Positions 52,588-62,027 of a stretch of 64,000 nucleotides of DNA are shown here, piece after piece (positions within the stretch are counted from its first letter, which is position 1; every line of letters begins with the position of its first letter). The notes beneath the pieces were generated by a model that was not told the DNA's origin, ran no database searches, and worked only from the letters and a program-made list of their open reading frames with translations. A program made the translations under genes and the position numbers. The stretch comes from Blautia sp. Marseille-P3087 (lineage in GTDB: Bacteria > Bacillota > Clostridia > Lachnospirales > Lachnospiraceae). The DNA lies in the NCBI RefSeq assembly GCF_900120195.1, contig NZ_LT635539.1:1934649-1998648 (forward strand), in the 5' to 3' direction.

Positions 52588-53868
52588 ATGGACTATTCAA
52601 TTAATACAAAATGCGTACAGGCCGGTTATACTCCGGGTAATGGGGAACCAAGACAGATTCCGATCTATCAGTCAACCACTTACAAATATGATACAAGTGA
52701 AGATATGGGCAAACTGTTTGATCTTGAGGCATCCGGCTATTTTTATTCCAGACTTCAGAATCCGACAAATGACTATGTCGCTGCCAAAATCACCGCCCTG
52801 GAAGGCGGTACTGCCGGAATGCTGACTTCTTCCGGACAGGCAGCAAACTTCTTCGCCATTTTCAATATCTGCGAAGCAGGCAGCCACATCGTTTCTTCCT
52901 CTTCTATTTACGGTGGTACATATAACCTTCTTGATGTCACCATGAAAAAAATGGGCGTCGATGTCACTTTTGTTGATCCGGACTGCACCGAAGAGGAATT
53001 AAATGCTGCTTTCAAAGACAACACAAAAGCCGTTTTTGGTGAATCTATCGCCAACCCGGCACTGACTGTCCTTGATATCGAAAAATTTGCAAAAGCTGCA
53101 CACGCACATGGCGTGCCGCTTATTGTGGACAACACCTTCCCAACACCGGTTAATTTACGTCCAATCGAATGGGGTGCTGACATTGTTACTCATTCCACAA
53201 CCAAATATATGGACGGTCACGGTGCTGCACTCGGTGGTGCGATCATTGATGCCGGAAAGTTTGACTGGATGGCTCATGCAGATAAATTCCCGGGACTCTG
53301 CACACCGGATGATTCCTATCACGGAATTACCTATGCAGAAAAATTCGGCAAAGAGGGTGCTTTTATCACCAAATGTACTTCTCAGCTTATGAGAGATCTC
53401 GGATGTGCGCAGTCTCCACAGAGTGCTTTTATCCTTAACCTCGGTCTGGAATCTCTTCATGTGCGTATGCCACGCCACGTAGAAAACGGACAGGCCATTG
53501 CTGAATTCCTTGAAAAACATGACAAAGTGGAATTCGTTAACTACCCGACACTTTCATCCAACAAGTACTATGAAATTGCTAAGAAATATATGCCAAACGG
53601 CGGCTGCGGTGTCGTGTCCTTTGAATTAAAGGGCGGACGTGCTGCTGCAGAAAAATTCATGAAAAATCTGAAACTTGCTGCCATCGAGACACATGTAGCA
53701 GACGCAAGAACATGCTGCCTGAACCCGGCAACTTCCACCCACAGACAGATGAATGACGAACAGCTCGCTGCTGCCGGAATCCCGGCCGGACTGATCCGTA
53801 TCTCCTGTGGTCTTGAAGACAAAAATGATTTAATTGCAGATATCGCTCAGGCACTGGATGCAATCTGA
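52588..53868 (+). CDS. metY: O-acetylhomoserine sulfhydrylase
   Basis: Makes homocysteine (or methionine, from methanethiol) from O-acetylhomoserine using sulfide and pyridoxal phosphate. The 426-residue protein has the Cys/Met metabolism PLP fold: YSRLQNPT, SSGQAAN, the PLP Asp in IVDNTFPTP, and the PLP Lys206 in THSTTKYMDGHG. The long insert near 235-270 (FDWMAHADKFPGLCTPDDSYHG) distinguishes MetY from shorter MetB/MetC. AAAGGCGG lies 7 bases before the ATG. It ends at a strong two-way terminator. Confidence 0.95.
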   Translation: MDYSINTKCVQAGYTPGNGEPRQIPIYQSTTYKYDTSEDMGKLFDLEASGYFYSRLQNPTNDYVAAKITALEGGTAGMLTSSGQAANFFAIFNICEAGSHIVSSSSIYGGTYNLLDVTMKKMGVDVTFVDPDCTEEELNAAFKDNTKAVFGESIANPALTVLDIEKFAKAAHAHGVPLIVDNTFPTPVNLRPIEWGADIVTHSTTKYMDGHGAALGGAIIDAGKFDWMAHADKFPGLCTPDDSYHGITYAEKFGKEGAFITKCTSQLMRDLGCAQSPQSAFILNLGLESLHVRMPRHVENGQAIAEFLEKHDKVEFVNYPTLSSNKYYEIAKKYMPNGGCGVVSFELKGGRAAAEKFMKNLKLAAIETHVADARTCCLNPATSTHRQMNDEQLAAAGIPAGLIRISCGLEDKNDLIADIAQALDAI

Positions 53869-53895
53869 TACATATTCATTATATTTATAAACTAT

Positions 53896-53941
53896 AAAAA
53901 GGATGGAATGACACCATATTATATCATTCCATCCTTTTTAT
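53896..53941. terminator. Two-way Rho-independent terminator
   Basis: A perfect 16-bp stem, AAAAAGGATGGAATGA with TCATTCCATCCTTTTT, around a 12-base loop. A- and T-runs sit on both sides, between the converging metY and giant surface protein genes. Confidence 0.92.
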
Positions 53942-53972
53942 TATGTCTGCTTCTATTTCATAGCAGATATAT

Positions 53973-56900
53973 TTATTTGTTTATTCTGATATTTTTTGCT
54001 GCGCTCCATTCAGAGTAATAATTTACTTTGGAAATTGTTTTGTAGGAACGTACTTTTACTGAATAAGTTGCCCTCCTTTTCAGAGAACTCAGTACAGTTC
54101 TCAATGTTTTGTAAGATTTGATCGTTACTGTTTTTTGTGTATTGCCGGTTTTGTAGTTCACCTGATATCCAGTTGCTTTTGCATTCTGGCTCCATGCCAC
54201 AGTTGCCCTTCCTGCTGCGCTGTTTGTTACCGATGAAATACGGTTTTGAGTAAGGCAGTAATATGATTTTCCAGTGTATGCGCCCTTTACGCTTCCTCTG
54301 TATCCACAAACTGCATAACTGTATTTTCCACCATTTACAGTAGCTGAAGTATCGGTATAATTAAGCGTCGTTCCACTGGTAATCGTCTTGATTGCCTTAT
54401 ATGCCCCACTTCCGTATGCTCTGTAGATAATATATCCCTGTGCTCCATTGATTTTGGTCCAGGTCAGTCGCATGCCTTTTGCAGCATTTGCAATTGACTT
54501 AACATTTCCCGTTGAAAGTCTTATCAGTGATTTTCCATTTTTGTCATAATCACTGGCAAACTTTCCATCTGCTTTGATACATCTCACTGTATATGCATAG
54601 GTTGTTCCACTTGCTGCACTGCGATCCGTATAGTTTGTTGACCCTGTATCCGCAATACGTGTCCAGCTCTCTGTTCCTTTTTTCCTGAATACACGATATT
54701 TTGCTGCACCATCCACGCGTTTCCATGTAATGTTTATACCACTGGCTGCATTAGATATCGTAGAAATCGCCGGTGTATTCAAATAACTGACAGTAAGTCC
54801 CTTCTCATCATAACTTCCCTCTGCCAGATCAATGTATGCACTGACCGTATAGGTGTATGTCATTCCTGGTTTTGCTGTTTTATCCTCAAAAGATAAACTT
54901 TCTGTCGTTCCAACCTTACTCCAGCTTCCGTTTGAAACCTTTCTGTATACATAATATCCCTCAGCATTTTCCACTTCATTCCAGGTTAGAACAGTTGAGA
55001 AATTGTTATATTCAACAGCCCGAAGCACCGGCTGCTTCGGTTTTTCGATGATTCGGAATGACGCCTTTTTGGCATTTGTATATTGACCAATACCGATAAC
55101 CGAAACGCTTGCCTCTCCGACACGGTCATTATCCTGATATTCCAGACGATAATCATTTCCCTCTGTCAGTGTTTTGCCCGCCATGGATACCGAAACTTCA
55201 GGCTTCACCTCGTTTCCATCAAAGACATATACAGATGAAGAAAAACGAATTTCACATTCTTCTGAATTTATGTTCTTAAGTATCTTGTGTTCTCTCTTTA
55301 TTTCCAGTTTACAAAGAGTACATTTCTGTACATCATCATATTGAATGTCACCATTTTCCAATGTCTCTCTGCTTTCCACAACATGGCTGATAATATGATT
55401 ATCTTCCACCCAGACTGCCACTGTGCTGCTGGCTGGTTCATGATTATCATCACCGGAAACCGACACATTAATCAGTGCAAGGCCGGCTTTTTTACCGGTG
55501 ATATGAGAATCTTGGATTTCAACAAGCTCTTCATCCTCTGTTGTAAGGAGAACCTGACCAATTCCATTCTCCACCAATACCTCTGCTTCTATATTGACAT
55601 GAATTCTTTCAACTGTGCATACAGCAGAAACGGACTGTTTTTTCTTTGAAATAGTAAACGTCTTTTCCGCTTCTCCTGTGATACAGACATCACCTTCTTT
55701 AGCAGTTATTGTTACTGTTGCTGCTCCTGCGTTTGTGTTATTCACATAAGAAACTGTATAATTATCTTTGCTTACAACTCCATTATCATTCTTCACAATG
55801 ACTTCCGGTGTCTTTTCCTTACCATTGTATACCGTCTGCTGATAAGCGAGTGTAATCGAGCAATCTTTAAGTTCTGTCTGTCCCAAAGCCGGAATTTCTT
55901 CGGTATATGTTTCATTACAATCCAGACATTTAAATTCCTTTTTTCCTGATTTTAAATAAGTCGGTTCTGTAACTGTACCTTCATCCCATTTGTGTGGTGT
56001 CAGATCCGTTTCATCCCCGCTGAAACTGTTATTACAGCGTGCACAGGTATACGTTGTAAATCCCTTCTTCGTGCAGCTGGACGGCGTCACTGTTTTCTTA
56101 TAATTATGCTGCAACGGTTCCCTGTAATCATCTGTCACCACATAATCACATTTCGTACAACTGTATGTTGTATATCCCTTTTCTGTGCAGGTCGGAGCCG
56201 TTACAACAGACACGTAATCGTGCCCGGTTGCCTCTTTAAAATCTTCAGTTTTTGTTTTACCGCATTTCTTACAGGTGTAGTTCTTGTGTCCTCTTTCCGT
56301 ACAGGTTGGCTCTGTTATCTGGATATCGTAATCATGACCTGTTGCTTCACGATAATGATCTGTATACTCATCTCCACACCTGGAGCAGGTATAAGTTGTG
56401 TATCCTGCTTTTTCGCACTGTGGCGGGACTGTTGACGTTACTTCATAAGCATGACCGTTTACCAGATCCAGGGCTTTTTTCTCAACAAATGTCTTTCCAC
56501 AAAGTTCGCAGACAGAAGTTACACTTCCCTGTTTACAACATGTAGACAATACAGTATCTGTGATTTTTAATACATGATCTTCATTTACCGAGATCTGAAT
56601 CTTTGTCTCTGCTGCCTCGTGGTTATCGTCACCTGCTGCTGATATTTTCAAATAAGCAGTTCCCTTTTTCTTTCCGCGAATCATCTTTTCTTCAGTAACT
56701 ACTGCAATCTCCTCGTTTTCCGATACAATACTTACTTCGCCCAATCCATTTACAGTAATCGGTTCTTCTGTATTTACATGAACAGATTCTGATTCTGTCT
56801 CAGCTGTGATATTCTGTTTTGCTTTTGCAATAGTAAACGGTATTGTCGTTTCTCCTGTGATACTGACATTTCCCGGTTTTGCATTCACAATAACTTCTGC

Positions 56901-59900
56901 ATTTCCAGCATTTATATTTTTTGCATATGTAACGCTATATTCCGTTTTACCTACTGTTCCGTTGTGATTTTTTACGACTACTTCCGGAGTCTTTTCCTTA
57001 CCGTTATAAACGGTTTTGCGATAGGAAAGTGTGATCGTACAATCACTGAGATCCGTCTGAACTAATGCCGGAATATCTTCGGTATATGTTTCTTCACAGT
57101 TCAGGCATTTGAACGCCTTGAGTCCCTTCTCCAGATAGGTCGGTTGTTTAGTGATCGTTCCTTTATCCCATTTGTGCGGTGCCAGATCTGTCTCATCCCC
57201 CGTATAACTGTTTCCACAGGTTACACAGGTGTATGTAGTAAATCCCTTCTCTGTGCAGGTAGAATCTGTAGTTACAGCTTCATAACTGTGTCCCAGCGCA
57301 CTGCGGTAATCTGAAACAATTACATTGTCACAGTTTTCATTTTTACATGTATAAGTTGTATATCCTCTTTCGGTACAGGTCGGAGGTGTTACAACAGATT
57401 CATAATCATGACCGGTCGCCTCACGGTAGTTTGAATTATAAGTAAGACCGCAGGTACTACAGGTATTTCTGGTATATCCTTCGTCAATACAGGTAGGTTT
57501 AATCACTTCTTTCGTATACTTATGGCCCAGCGCTCCTACAAAATTATCTCTGTAGGAATAGCCGCAGTTTTTACACTGATGTCGTGTATAGCCCTGCATC
57601 TGACAGGTTGCCGGTACAACGATATCCTCATAAGCGTGATCTGTACTTGGTTTATAACCTTCACGTTTTGTATTTCCACAGAGTGCACATGTATAAAGTG
57701 TATAACCTTCTCTTGAACAATTTGGTTCGATTACTTTACCTTCACCATACTGATGGGCATTCGGATCTATATCCAGTTCTGTTTTAAATTCTTCCTTGCA
57801 GACACTGCAGACCTGAATATCATATCCTTTTTCAATACAGGTTGCATCTTTGTGTTCTTTCGATGTCAGCTTATGTCCGGTTGCCGGAATCACATCTGTA
57901 AAAGTCTTTCCACAGTTATCACAGGTAAAGGATTTCTCTCCGTCTATGGTGCAGGTCGCTTTGGTGATTACAGTGTAGTCCTTGGACATGTGAATTGGGT
58001 TTTGAGTAGTGTTTGACAGTCTATTGAAACATCCCTGCGCTTCAGATGAAGTCCAAGTGTTGTTACATGCATAATAAGTAATAGTTCTGGTATGGTACTC
58101 ACCCATATCAAACATAGAACTAAAATCTCCAAAGTCTCCCAGAAATGTTATATCAACAAGATTTAAGTTTGCCAGTGCCCGATCGCCTATACTTATCACT
58201 CCGGCAGGAATTTGAATATTTTTAATTCCACATCCAACAAAAGCATCCGCCTTAATAGTTGTTAACTTACTTCCTTCTTCAAATTCAACTTCTTTTATAT
58301 TAGTGCACCCTTCAAATATCATACCTCCAATAGACTTTACATTTTTCGGAATACAGATTTTCTCTAAGCTCTTACAATTTTGAAATGCTCCTGCTTCTAT
58401 ACTTGTCACACTTGTTGGAATCTCAATCTTCTCTAAATTTTCGCATCCATAAAACATAGAGCTCGAAATTTTATCTATCTGTATGTCTTCTGCAAATATA
58501 CACTGTTTCAAACCACTACAGTGCGCAAACGCAAAATCTCCAATATTTTCAACGCTGGATGGAATTCCTACCTTGGAAATTTTTCTACAATTTTGAAATG
58601 CTTCTCTTCCTATACTTTTTAAATAATTGGGCAGCTTGTCATTTGTCAATTCAAGATTTACACAATTCGAAAAAGCCTCCTGATCAATATACTCTACATT
58701 CTCATGGAAAGTCACTGTTTTAATATTGTGCCCATGAACAAACGCATATTTCCTGATACGGGTAATATTCTCCGGAATTACCAGATTTTCCAGAGCTTCG
58801 CCGCCAATATAGTAATCAATGCCCTTTATATCACCAAACGTAGCTAAGCTGAACGACGGCCATTCTTCCATATTCAGCCACTGTGACAGATCCTCAATAT
58901 ATAATGCCCGTAGGTTTGTACACCCCCCAAAAGTAGTTTCTGCACATTTATTCAAATTTTTCGGAATATTAATGCTTTTCAAGGATGTACAAGACTCGAA
59001 TGCCGCCCAGCCTATTGTGGTTATACTTTCGGGTAAACTGATTTCCTCTAATGCACTACAATATCCAAATACCCCACCGTCTATATTTGTTAGATTTTCA
59101 GATAACTTTACACGTTTTAATGCCGTACAATACTCAAACGCATCATAACTTATACTTATAACACTGTCCTCAATCTCTGCCCATTTCAGTTTCGTTAATC
59201 CATAAAAAGAATAGGGCATAATAGTCGAGATTCCTTTTTTGACACGTAACCCTTCAATGATTCCTTCATGCTCTCCCCACGGTGCTGTTGTTATTTGATG
59301 CCCATCCAGTGCTGCTTTATAGGAATAATCCCTTCCTTTACCACTGCCTGTTCCTATAGACAGTTCCAGTACATGATCCGGTGTGATTCCCCAGAAAATA
59401 TTGCCATCATCACCGCATACAATATACGGTGCCGGTATTACTTCTTCTACCGCTTCACCACATTTCTGGCAGGTTCGCACCAGAGTTCCCGTCTGATCTC
59501 TCTCTGCCGGTTTTGTGATTACACCCGCATCCCACTCATGTGTAGTTCCATATGCTTTTGTGACTGCAAATCCCCATTCATCTGTACTGTAGTCTGTCGT
59601 CAGTCTCAATGTCACGGAGCTTCCCGGTACGATCACGGTCTTTCCTGCAAGCTGATCATTGATAAACTTTTGATACAGTTCTCCGTCTTCTTTATAAATA
59701 TAGAAGAAGTCATCATAGTTTGTTTCAAACTTTGTTTTTTCATCAAAGGTCAGGATGATTTCTTCTGCACCTTCCATGGATACTGTCCAGTCTGTCGATG
59801 TCTCTGTATTGTACGGATGATCGGACTGCAGAGTTTCTGCATCGATACAATGAATACAATCGTTATATTCCCGATCTTTATTTCCGCATTCAGAACAGGT

Positions 59901-60839
59901 CACATCATAATATGCCATATTTTCCGGTGTAGGATAATTGTTTCCATCTGTCTGGATCATAATCTCACCACTGTCCCGTACATAAATATGATCTACCTTT
60001 GCAGTCACTCCATTTACTTTACAGCACGCAACCCATTGTGTGTTGGCATATGCTGCCCTGTACTCATCCGTCCATGTCGGATCATTGTCCTGATAATAAA
60101 CACTGGTATATACTTTCGATGTCCCGGTAAATGCGGGAATTGCTGTCGGTGCATTTCCGGAATAATAAAGGTTTACCCCCGCATTTGAACAGTTTTTAAA
60201 TGCATCTGCACTGACTGTCCGCAAACTGTCCGCACTGATGAAAACTTTCGTAAGTTTTGTCCCATCTGCAAAAGCTCCGCTTCCGATTCCGGTAATACCG
60301 CTCTGAATCGTTACTGTGACAACCTGTGTCATATCCCACGGATAGTTGTCCTGACCATCATCTTTCTCAATTGCCCCTGAACCGCTGAACTGCAGATTTC
60401 CATTATCAGAAAGTGACCAGCTTACACCTGTGGCAAGCGTACCACTGGCCGTGGTTGTTCCAACGTCCTGAACTGCCACTTCATTTTCTGAAAAAATATC
60501 CTCTGCTTCTTCTGCAAACTCTATTTCCTCATTTTCATCCTGCAAAGATACATCTTCTGGATTCTCCTCCGTAATATCAACTTCATCTGAATCCCCGTCT
60601 GTAAATGCAACGTCAGCATTATTCTCTGCTACTGATGTTTCATTCACACCTATGTTTGCATTGTCATCTGCAGATGCATTTTCTTCGGCAGTTTCACTCT
60701 GAACAGCCACTTCATCTTCACTGTCAAATGTATCTGCATATGTCGTGTAATCACCTGTTATATCAGCGTCTGCGTATACAACAGCACTGTTTAAAACCAT
60801 CATACCAGCCAAAAACATGGATATTATTCGTTTTTTCAT
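53973..60839 (-). CDS. Giant secreted surface protein: LRR_5, CxxC repeats, Ig-like and fibronectin III domains
   Basis: Probably an adhesin or matrix protein. The 2288-residue chain has a signal peptide (to about residue 24), an acidic region to 125 and a lone leucine-rich-like part. A CUB-like segment lies near 360-435. BspA-type leucine-rich repeats run from 535 to 920 (forms such as SIEAGAFQNCKSLEKICIP). Eight Cys-x2-Cys modules cover about 950-1250 (TCTEKGFTTYTCVTCGNSY type). MBG-like and Ig-like domains follow (1260-1425), then six more modules (1430-1645), again MBG/Ig-like parts, and four fibronectin III domains (1933-2288). No LPXTG, SLH or LysM anchor is visible, so attachment is unclear. 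AGGGAGA lies 5 bases before the ATG. Confidence 0.92.
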   Translation of the reverse strand: MKKRIISMFLAGMMVLNSAVVYADADITGDYTTYADTFDSEDEVAVQSETAEENASADDNANIGVNETSVAENNADVAFTDGDSDEVDITEENPEDVSLQDENEEIEFAEEAEDIFSENEVAVQDVGTTTASGTLATGVSWSLSDNGNLQFSGSGAIEKDDGQDNYPWDMTQVVTVTIQSGITGIGSGAFADGTKLTKVFISADSLRTVSADAFKNCSNAGVNLYYSGNAPTAIPAFTGTSKVYTSVYYQDNDPTWTDEYRAAYANTQWVACCKVNGVTAKVDHIYVRDSGEIMIQTDGNNYPTPENMAYYDVTCSECGNKDREYNDCIHCIDAETLQSDHPYNTETSTDWTVSMEGAEEIILTFDEKTKFETNYDDFFYIYKEDGELYQKFINDQLAGKTVIVPGSSVTLRLTTDYSTDEWGFAVTKAYGTTHEWDAGVITKPAERDQTGTLVRTCQKCGEAVEEVIPAPYIVCGDDGNIFWGITPDHVLELSIGTGSGKGRDYSYKAALDGHQITTAPWGEHEGIIEGLRVKKGISTIMPYSFYGLTKLKWAEIEDSVISISYDAFEYCTALKRVKLSENLTNIDGGVFGYCSALEEISLPESITTIGWAAFESCTSLKSINIPKNLNKCAETTFGGCTNLRALYIEDLSQWLNMEEWPSFSLATFGDIKGIDYYIGGEALENLVIPENITRIRKYAFVHGHNIKTVTFHENVEYIDQEAFSNCVNLELTNDKLPNYLKSIGREAFQNCRKISKVGIPSSVENIGDFAFAHCSGLKQCIFAEDIQIDKISSSMFYGCENLEKIEIPTSVTSIEAGAFQNCKSLEKICIPKNVKSIGGMIFEGCTNIKEVEFEEGSKLTTIKADAFVGCGIKNIQIPAGVISIGDRALANLNLVDITFLGDFGDFSSMFDMGEYHTRTITYYACNNTWTSSEAQGCFNRLSNTTQNPIHMSKDYTVITKATCTIDGEKSFTCDNCGKTFTDVIPATGHKLTSKEHKDATCIEKGYDIQVCSVCKEEFKTELDIDPNAHQYGEGKVIEPNCSREGYTLYTCALCGNTKREGYKPSTDHAYEDIVVPATCQMQGYTRHQCKNCGYSYRDNFVGALGHKYTKEVIKPTCIDEGYTRNTCSTCGLTYNSNYREATGHDYESVVTPPTCTERGYTTYTCKNENCDNVIVSDYRSALGHSYEAVTTDSTCTEKGFTTYTCVTCGNSYTGDETDLAPHKWDKGTITKQPTYLEKGLKAFKCLNCEETYTEDIPALVQTDLSDCTITLSYRKTVYNGKEKTPEVVVKNHNGTVGKTEYSVTYAKNINAGNAEVIVNAKPGNVSITGETTIPFTIAKAKQNITAETESESVHVNTEEPITVNGLGEVSIVSENEEIAVVTEEKMIRGKKKGTAYLKISAAGDDNHEAAETKIQISVNEDHVLKITDTVLSTCCKQGSVTSVCELCGKTFVEKKALDLVNGHAYEVTSTVPPQCEKAGYTTYTCSRCGDEYTDHYREATGHDYDIQITEPTCTERGHKNYTCKKCGKTKTEDFKEATGHDYVSVVTAPTCTEKGYTTYSCTKCDYVVTDDYREPLQHNYKKTVTPSSCTKKGFTTYTCARCNNSFSGDETDLTPHKWDEGTVTEPTYLKSGKKEFKCLDCNETYTEEIPALGQTELKDCSITLAYQQTVYNGKEKTPEVIVKNDNGVVSKDNYTVSYVNNTNAGAATVTITAKEGDVCITGEAEKTFTISKKKQSVSAVCTVERIHVNIEAEVLVENGIGQVLLTTEDEELVEIQDSHITGKKAGLALINVSVSGDDNHEPASSTVAVWVEDNHIISHVVESRETLENGDIQYDDVQKCTLCKLEIKREHKILKNINSEECEIRFSSSVYVFDGNEVKPEVSVSMAGKTLTEGNDYRLEYQDNDRVGEASVSVIGIGQYTNAKKASFRIIEKPKQPVLRAVEYNNFSTVLTWNEVENAEGYYVYRKVSNGSWSKVGTTESLSFEDKTAKPGMTYTYTVSAYIDLAEGSYDEKGLTVSYLNTPAISTISNAASGINITWKRVDGAAKYRVFRKKGTESWTRIADTGSTNYTDRSAASGTTYAYTVRCIKADGKFASDYDKNGKSLIRLSTGNVKSIANAAKGMRLTWTKINGAQGYIIYRAYGSGAYKAIKTITSGTTLNYTDTSATVNGGKYSYAVCGYRGSVKGAYTGKSYYCLTQNRISSVTNSAAGRATVAWSQNAKATGYQVNYKTGNTQKTVTIKSYKTLRTVLSSLKRRATYSVKVRSYKTISKVNYYSEWSAAKNIRINK

Positions 60840-61010
60840 AGACTTCTCCCTATAATGTGTATAATGTTTCTATAGTATCACAGAATAAGGAAATATCTAA
60901 TTACCTGCCTGCATAGAAATCGGTTTCTACTTTTTATACAAATTACAGTGTTGCTTTTTATGCACTTTTTCCTATTAGGCAAACTATCATCCCGTATAGT
61001 TTTTCCTGCA

Positions 61011-61052
61011 AAATAAAAAGGAACTCCATGCTTTTCAGCACAAAGTTCCCTT
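61011..61052 (-). terminator. Rho-independent terminator of the 153-residue membrane protein gene
   Basis: On the minus strand GGAACTTTGTGCT pairs with AGCATGGAGTTCC around GAAA, then CCTTTTTATTTTG. The remaining 60840-61010 contains only the leader of the giant gene and nothing else I recognise. Confidence 0.8.
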
Positions 61053-61066
61053 GAATCATCATTTAA

Positions 61067-61528
61067 TTATTTTGTAAGTACATATGCACCCAGCACAACC
61101 GGAACAGCCATCAGAACCGCAATTACTGAACTCTGAATAAGAAATGCAGCCACACAGGTAAAGATTGAGAATACGATTATTTTCATCCATGCATCTGCTT
61201 TCAGTTTTCTTTTTTTGATCAATATGCAGGATATAATCAGTACTGCAAGAAAAATAAGCAATACTATAAATAACACTGCCGCCAATATTAAAACCGTTAT
61301 TTCAGCCATTCCACTGAATACGGTTCCCAAAATACGTGGAACGATCAAATATCCACTTATGTAGTCATCGCTTCCGCCGGTCATTGCAGTTATATTGACC
61401 CCTGTCATAGTGGCATCTCCTGCTATCTTGCAAAATAATATCGCCCCGATTTCCACGCAGGAGAGAAGCACCATATATATCCCGATCAGTATTGTTGAGA
61501 ATGATGTAGCTTTTGATACTTTTTCCAT
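61067..61528 (-). CDS. Small integral membrane protein
   Basis: No named family is recognised. The 153-residue protein has about four membrane helices (ATSFSTILIGIYMVLLSCVEI, EITVLILAAVLFIVLLIFLAVL, IIVFSIFTCVAAFLI, VIAVLMAVPVVLGAYVL) and a short polar loop with MTGGSDDYISG. GGGGAAG lies 5 bases before the ATG. A promoter about 190 bases upstream (61748-61720) and a terminator downstream make it a separate transcript. Confidence 0.7.
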   Translation of the reverse strand: MEKVSKATSFSTILIGIYMVLLSCVEIGAILFCKIAGDATMTGVNITAMTGGSDDYISGYLIVPRILGTVFSGMAEITVLILAAVLFIVLLIFLAVLIISCILIKKRKLKADAWMKIIVFSIFTCVAAFLIQSSVIAVLMAVPVVLGAYVLTK

Positions 61529-61552
61529 ATATTCTTCCCCATTTGAAATGCC

Positions 61553-61672
61553 CTAAGATGATGGATTATGTTTCGTTTTCCCTCTGTCATATGTACTCGA
61601 TGTACATTGCAATTTCAATAATATGATCAGAGCCAACGCCATTCTCCAGTAAGTATCTCTTTGAATCTCCAT
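61553..61672 (-). CDS. Possible 39-residue leader peptide
   Basis: A short frame (begins MEIQRDTYWRMALALIILLK) on the transcript from the promoter at 61748-61720, before the 153-residue membrane protein. Its GGAAGAG is of moderate quality. It has one short hydrophobic stretch and a basic tail. It may be chance; low confidence. Confidence 0.25.
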   Translation of the reverse strand: MEIQRDTYWRMALALIILLKLQCTSSTYDRGKTKHNPSS

Positions 61673-61719
61673 CGTTACTCTTCCCGTTTTTGTGCGGCTT
61701 CACTTCTTTTAGTAATGGA

Positions 61720-61748
61720 ATTCTATCATAAAACAAGATACGTTTCAA
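61720..61748 (-). promoter_or_regulatory. Promoter in the 61529-61984 gene-free stretch
   Basis: TTGAAA (61748-61743) and TAGAAT (61725-61720) on the minus strand are 17 bases apart. The rest of this stretch holds a possible 39-residue frame, a doubled 14-base repeat at 61811-61838 (TTATGCTCTTCTCT twice) and nothing else I recognise. Confidence 0.6.
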
Positions 61749-61984
61749 TATTCATTCCTAACCTTCAGCAACTTTCTAATCATAACAAATATTCTCCACA
61801 ACTATATCCTTTATGCTCTTCTCTTTATGCTCTTCTCTTTTTTCCATTCTATTACAAGCTCACCATTAAGCATTAATTTTTTGATATTTTTTCTTTTCCC
61901 CCACTGTAAAACAGCCTCCGAGAATTTCCTTATGTAGAGGGGCATACATACAGAGCAATCATGTAACCGTCGGCAAGCTCTATC

Positions 61985-62020
61985 AAAAAGAAATCGAGCG
62001 GATTTCTCCACTCGATTTCT
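61985..62020 (-). terminator. Rho-independent terminator of the GGDEF gene
   Basis: On the minus strand AGAAATCGAGTGGA pairs with ATCCGCTCGATTTCT, then TTTTTG, 8 bases after the stop. Confidence 0.9.
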
Positions 62021-62027
62021 CTGATTT

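Noticed and set aside
59268-60188. 306-codon plus-strand frame inside the giant surface protein gene
   Set aside because: Mirror frame of a repetitive gene; no ribosome site and Cys/Ile-rich nonsense composition.
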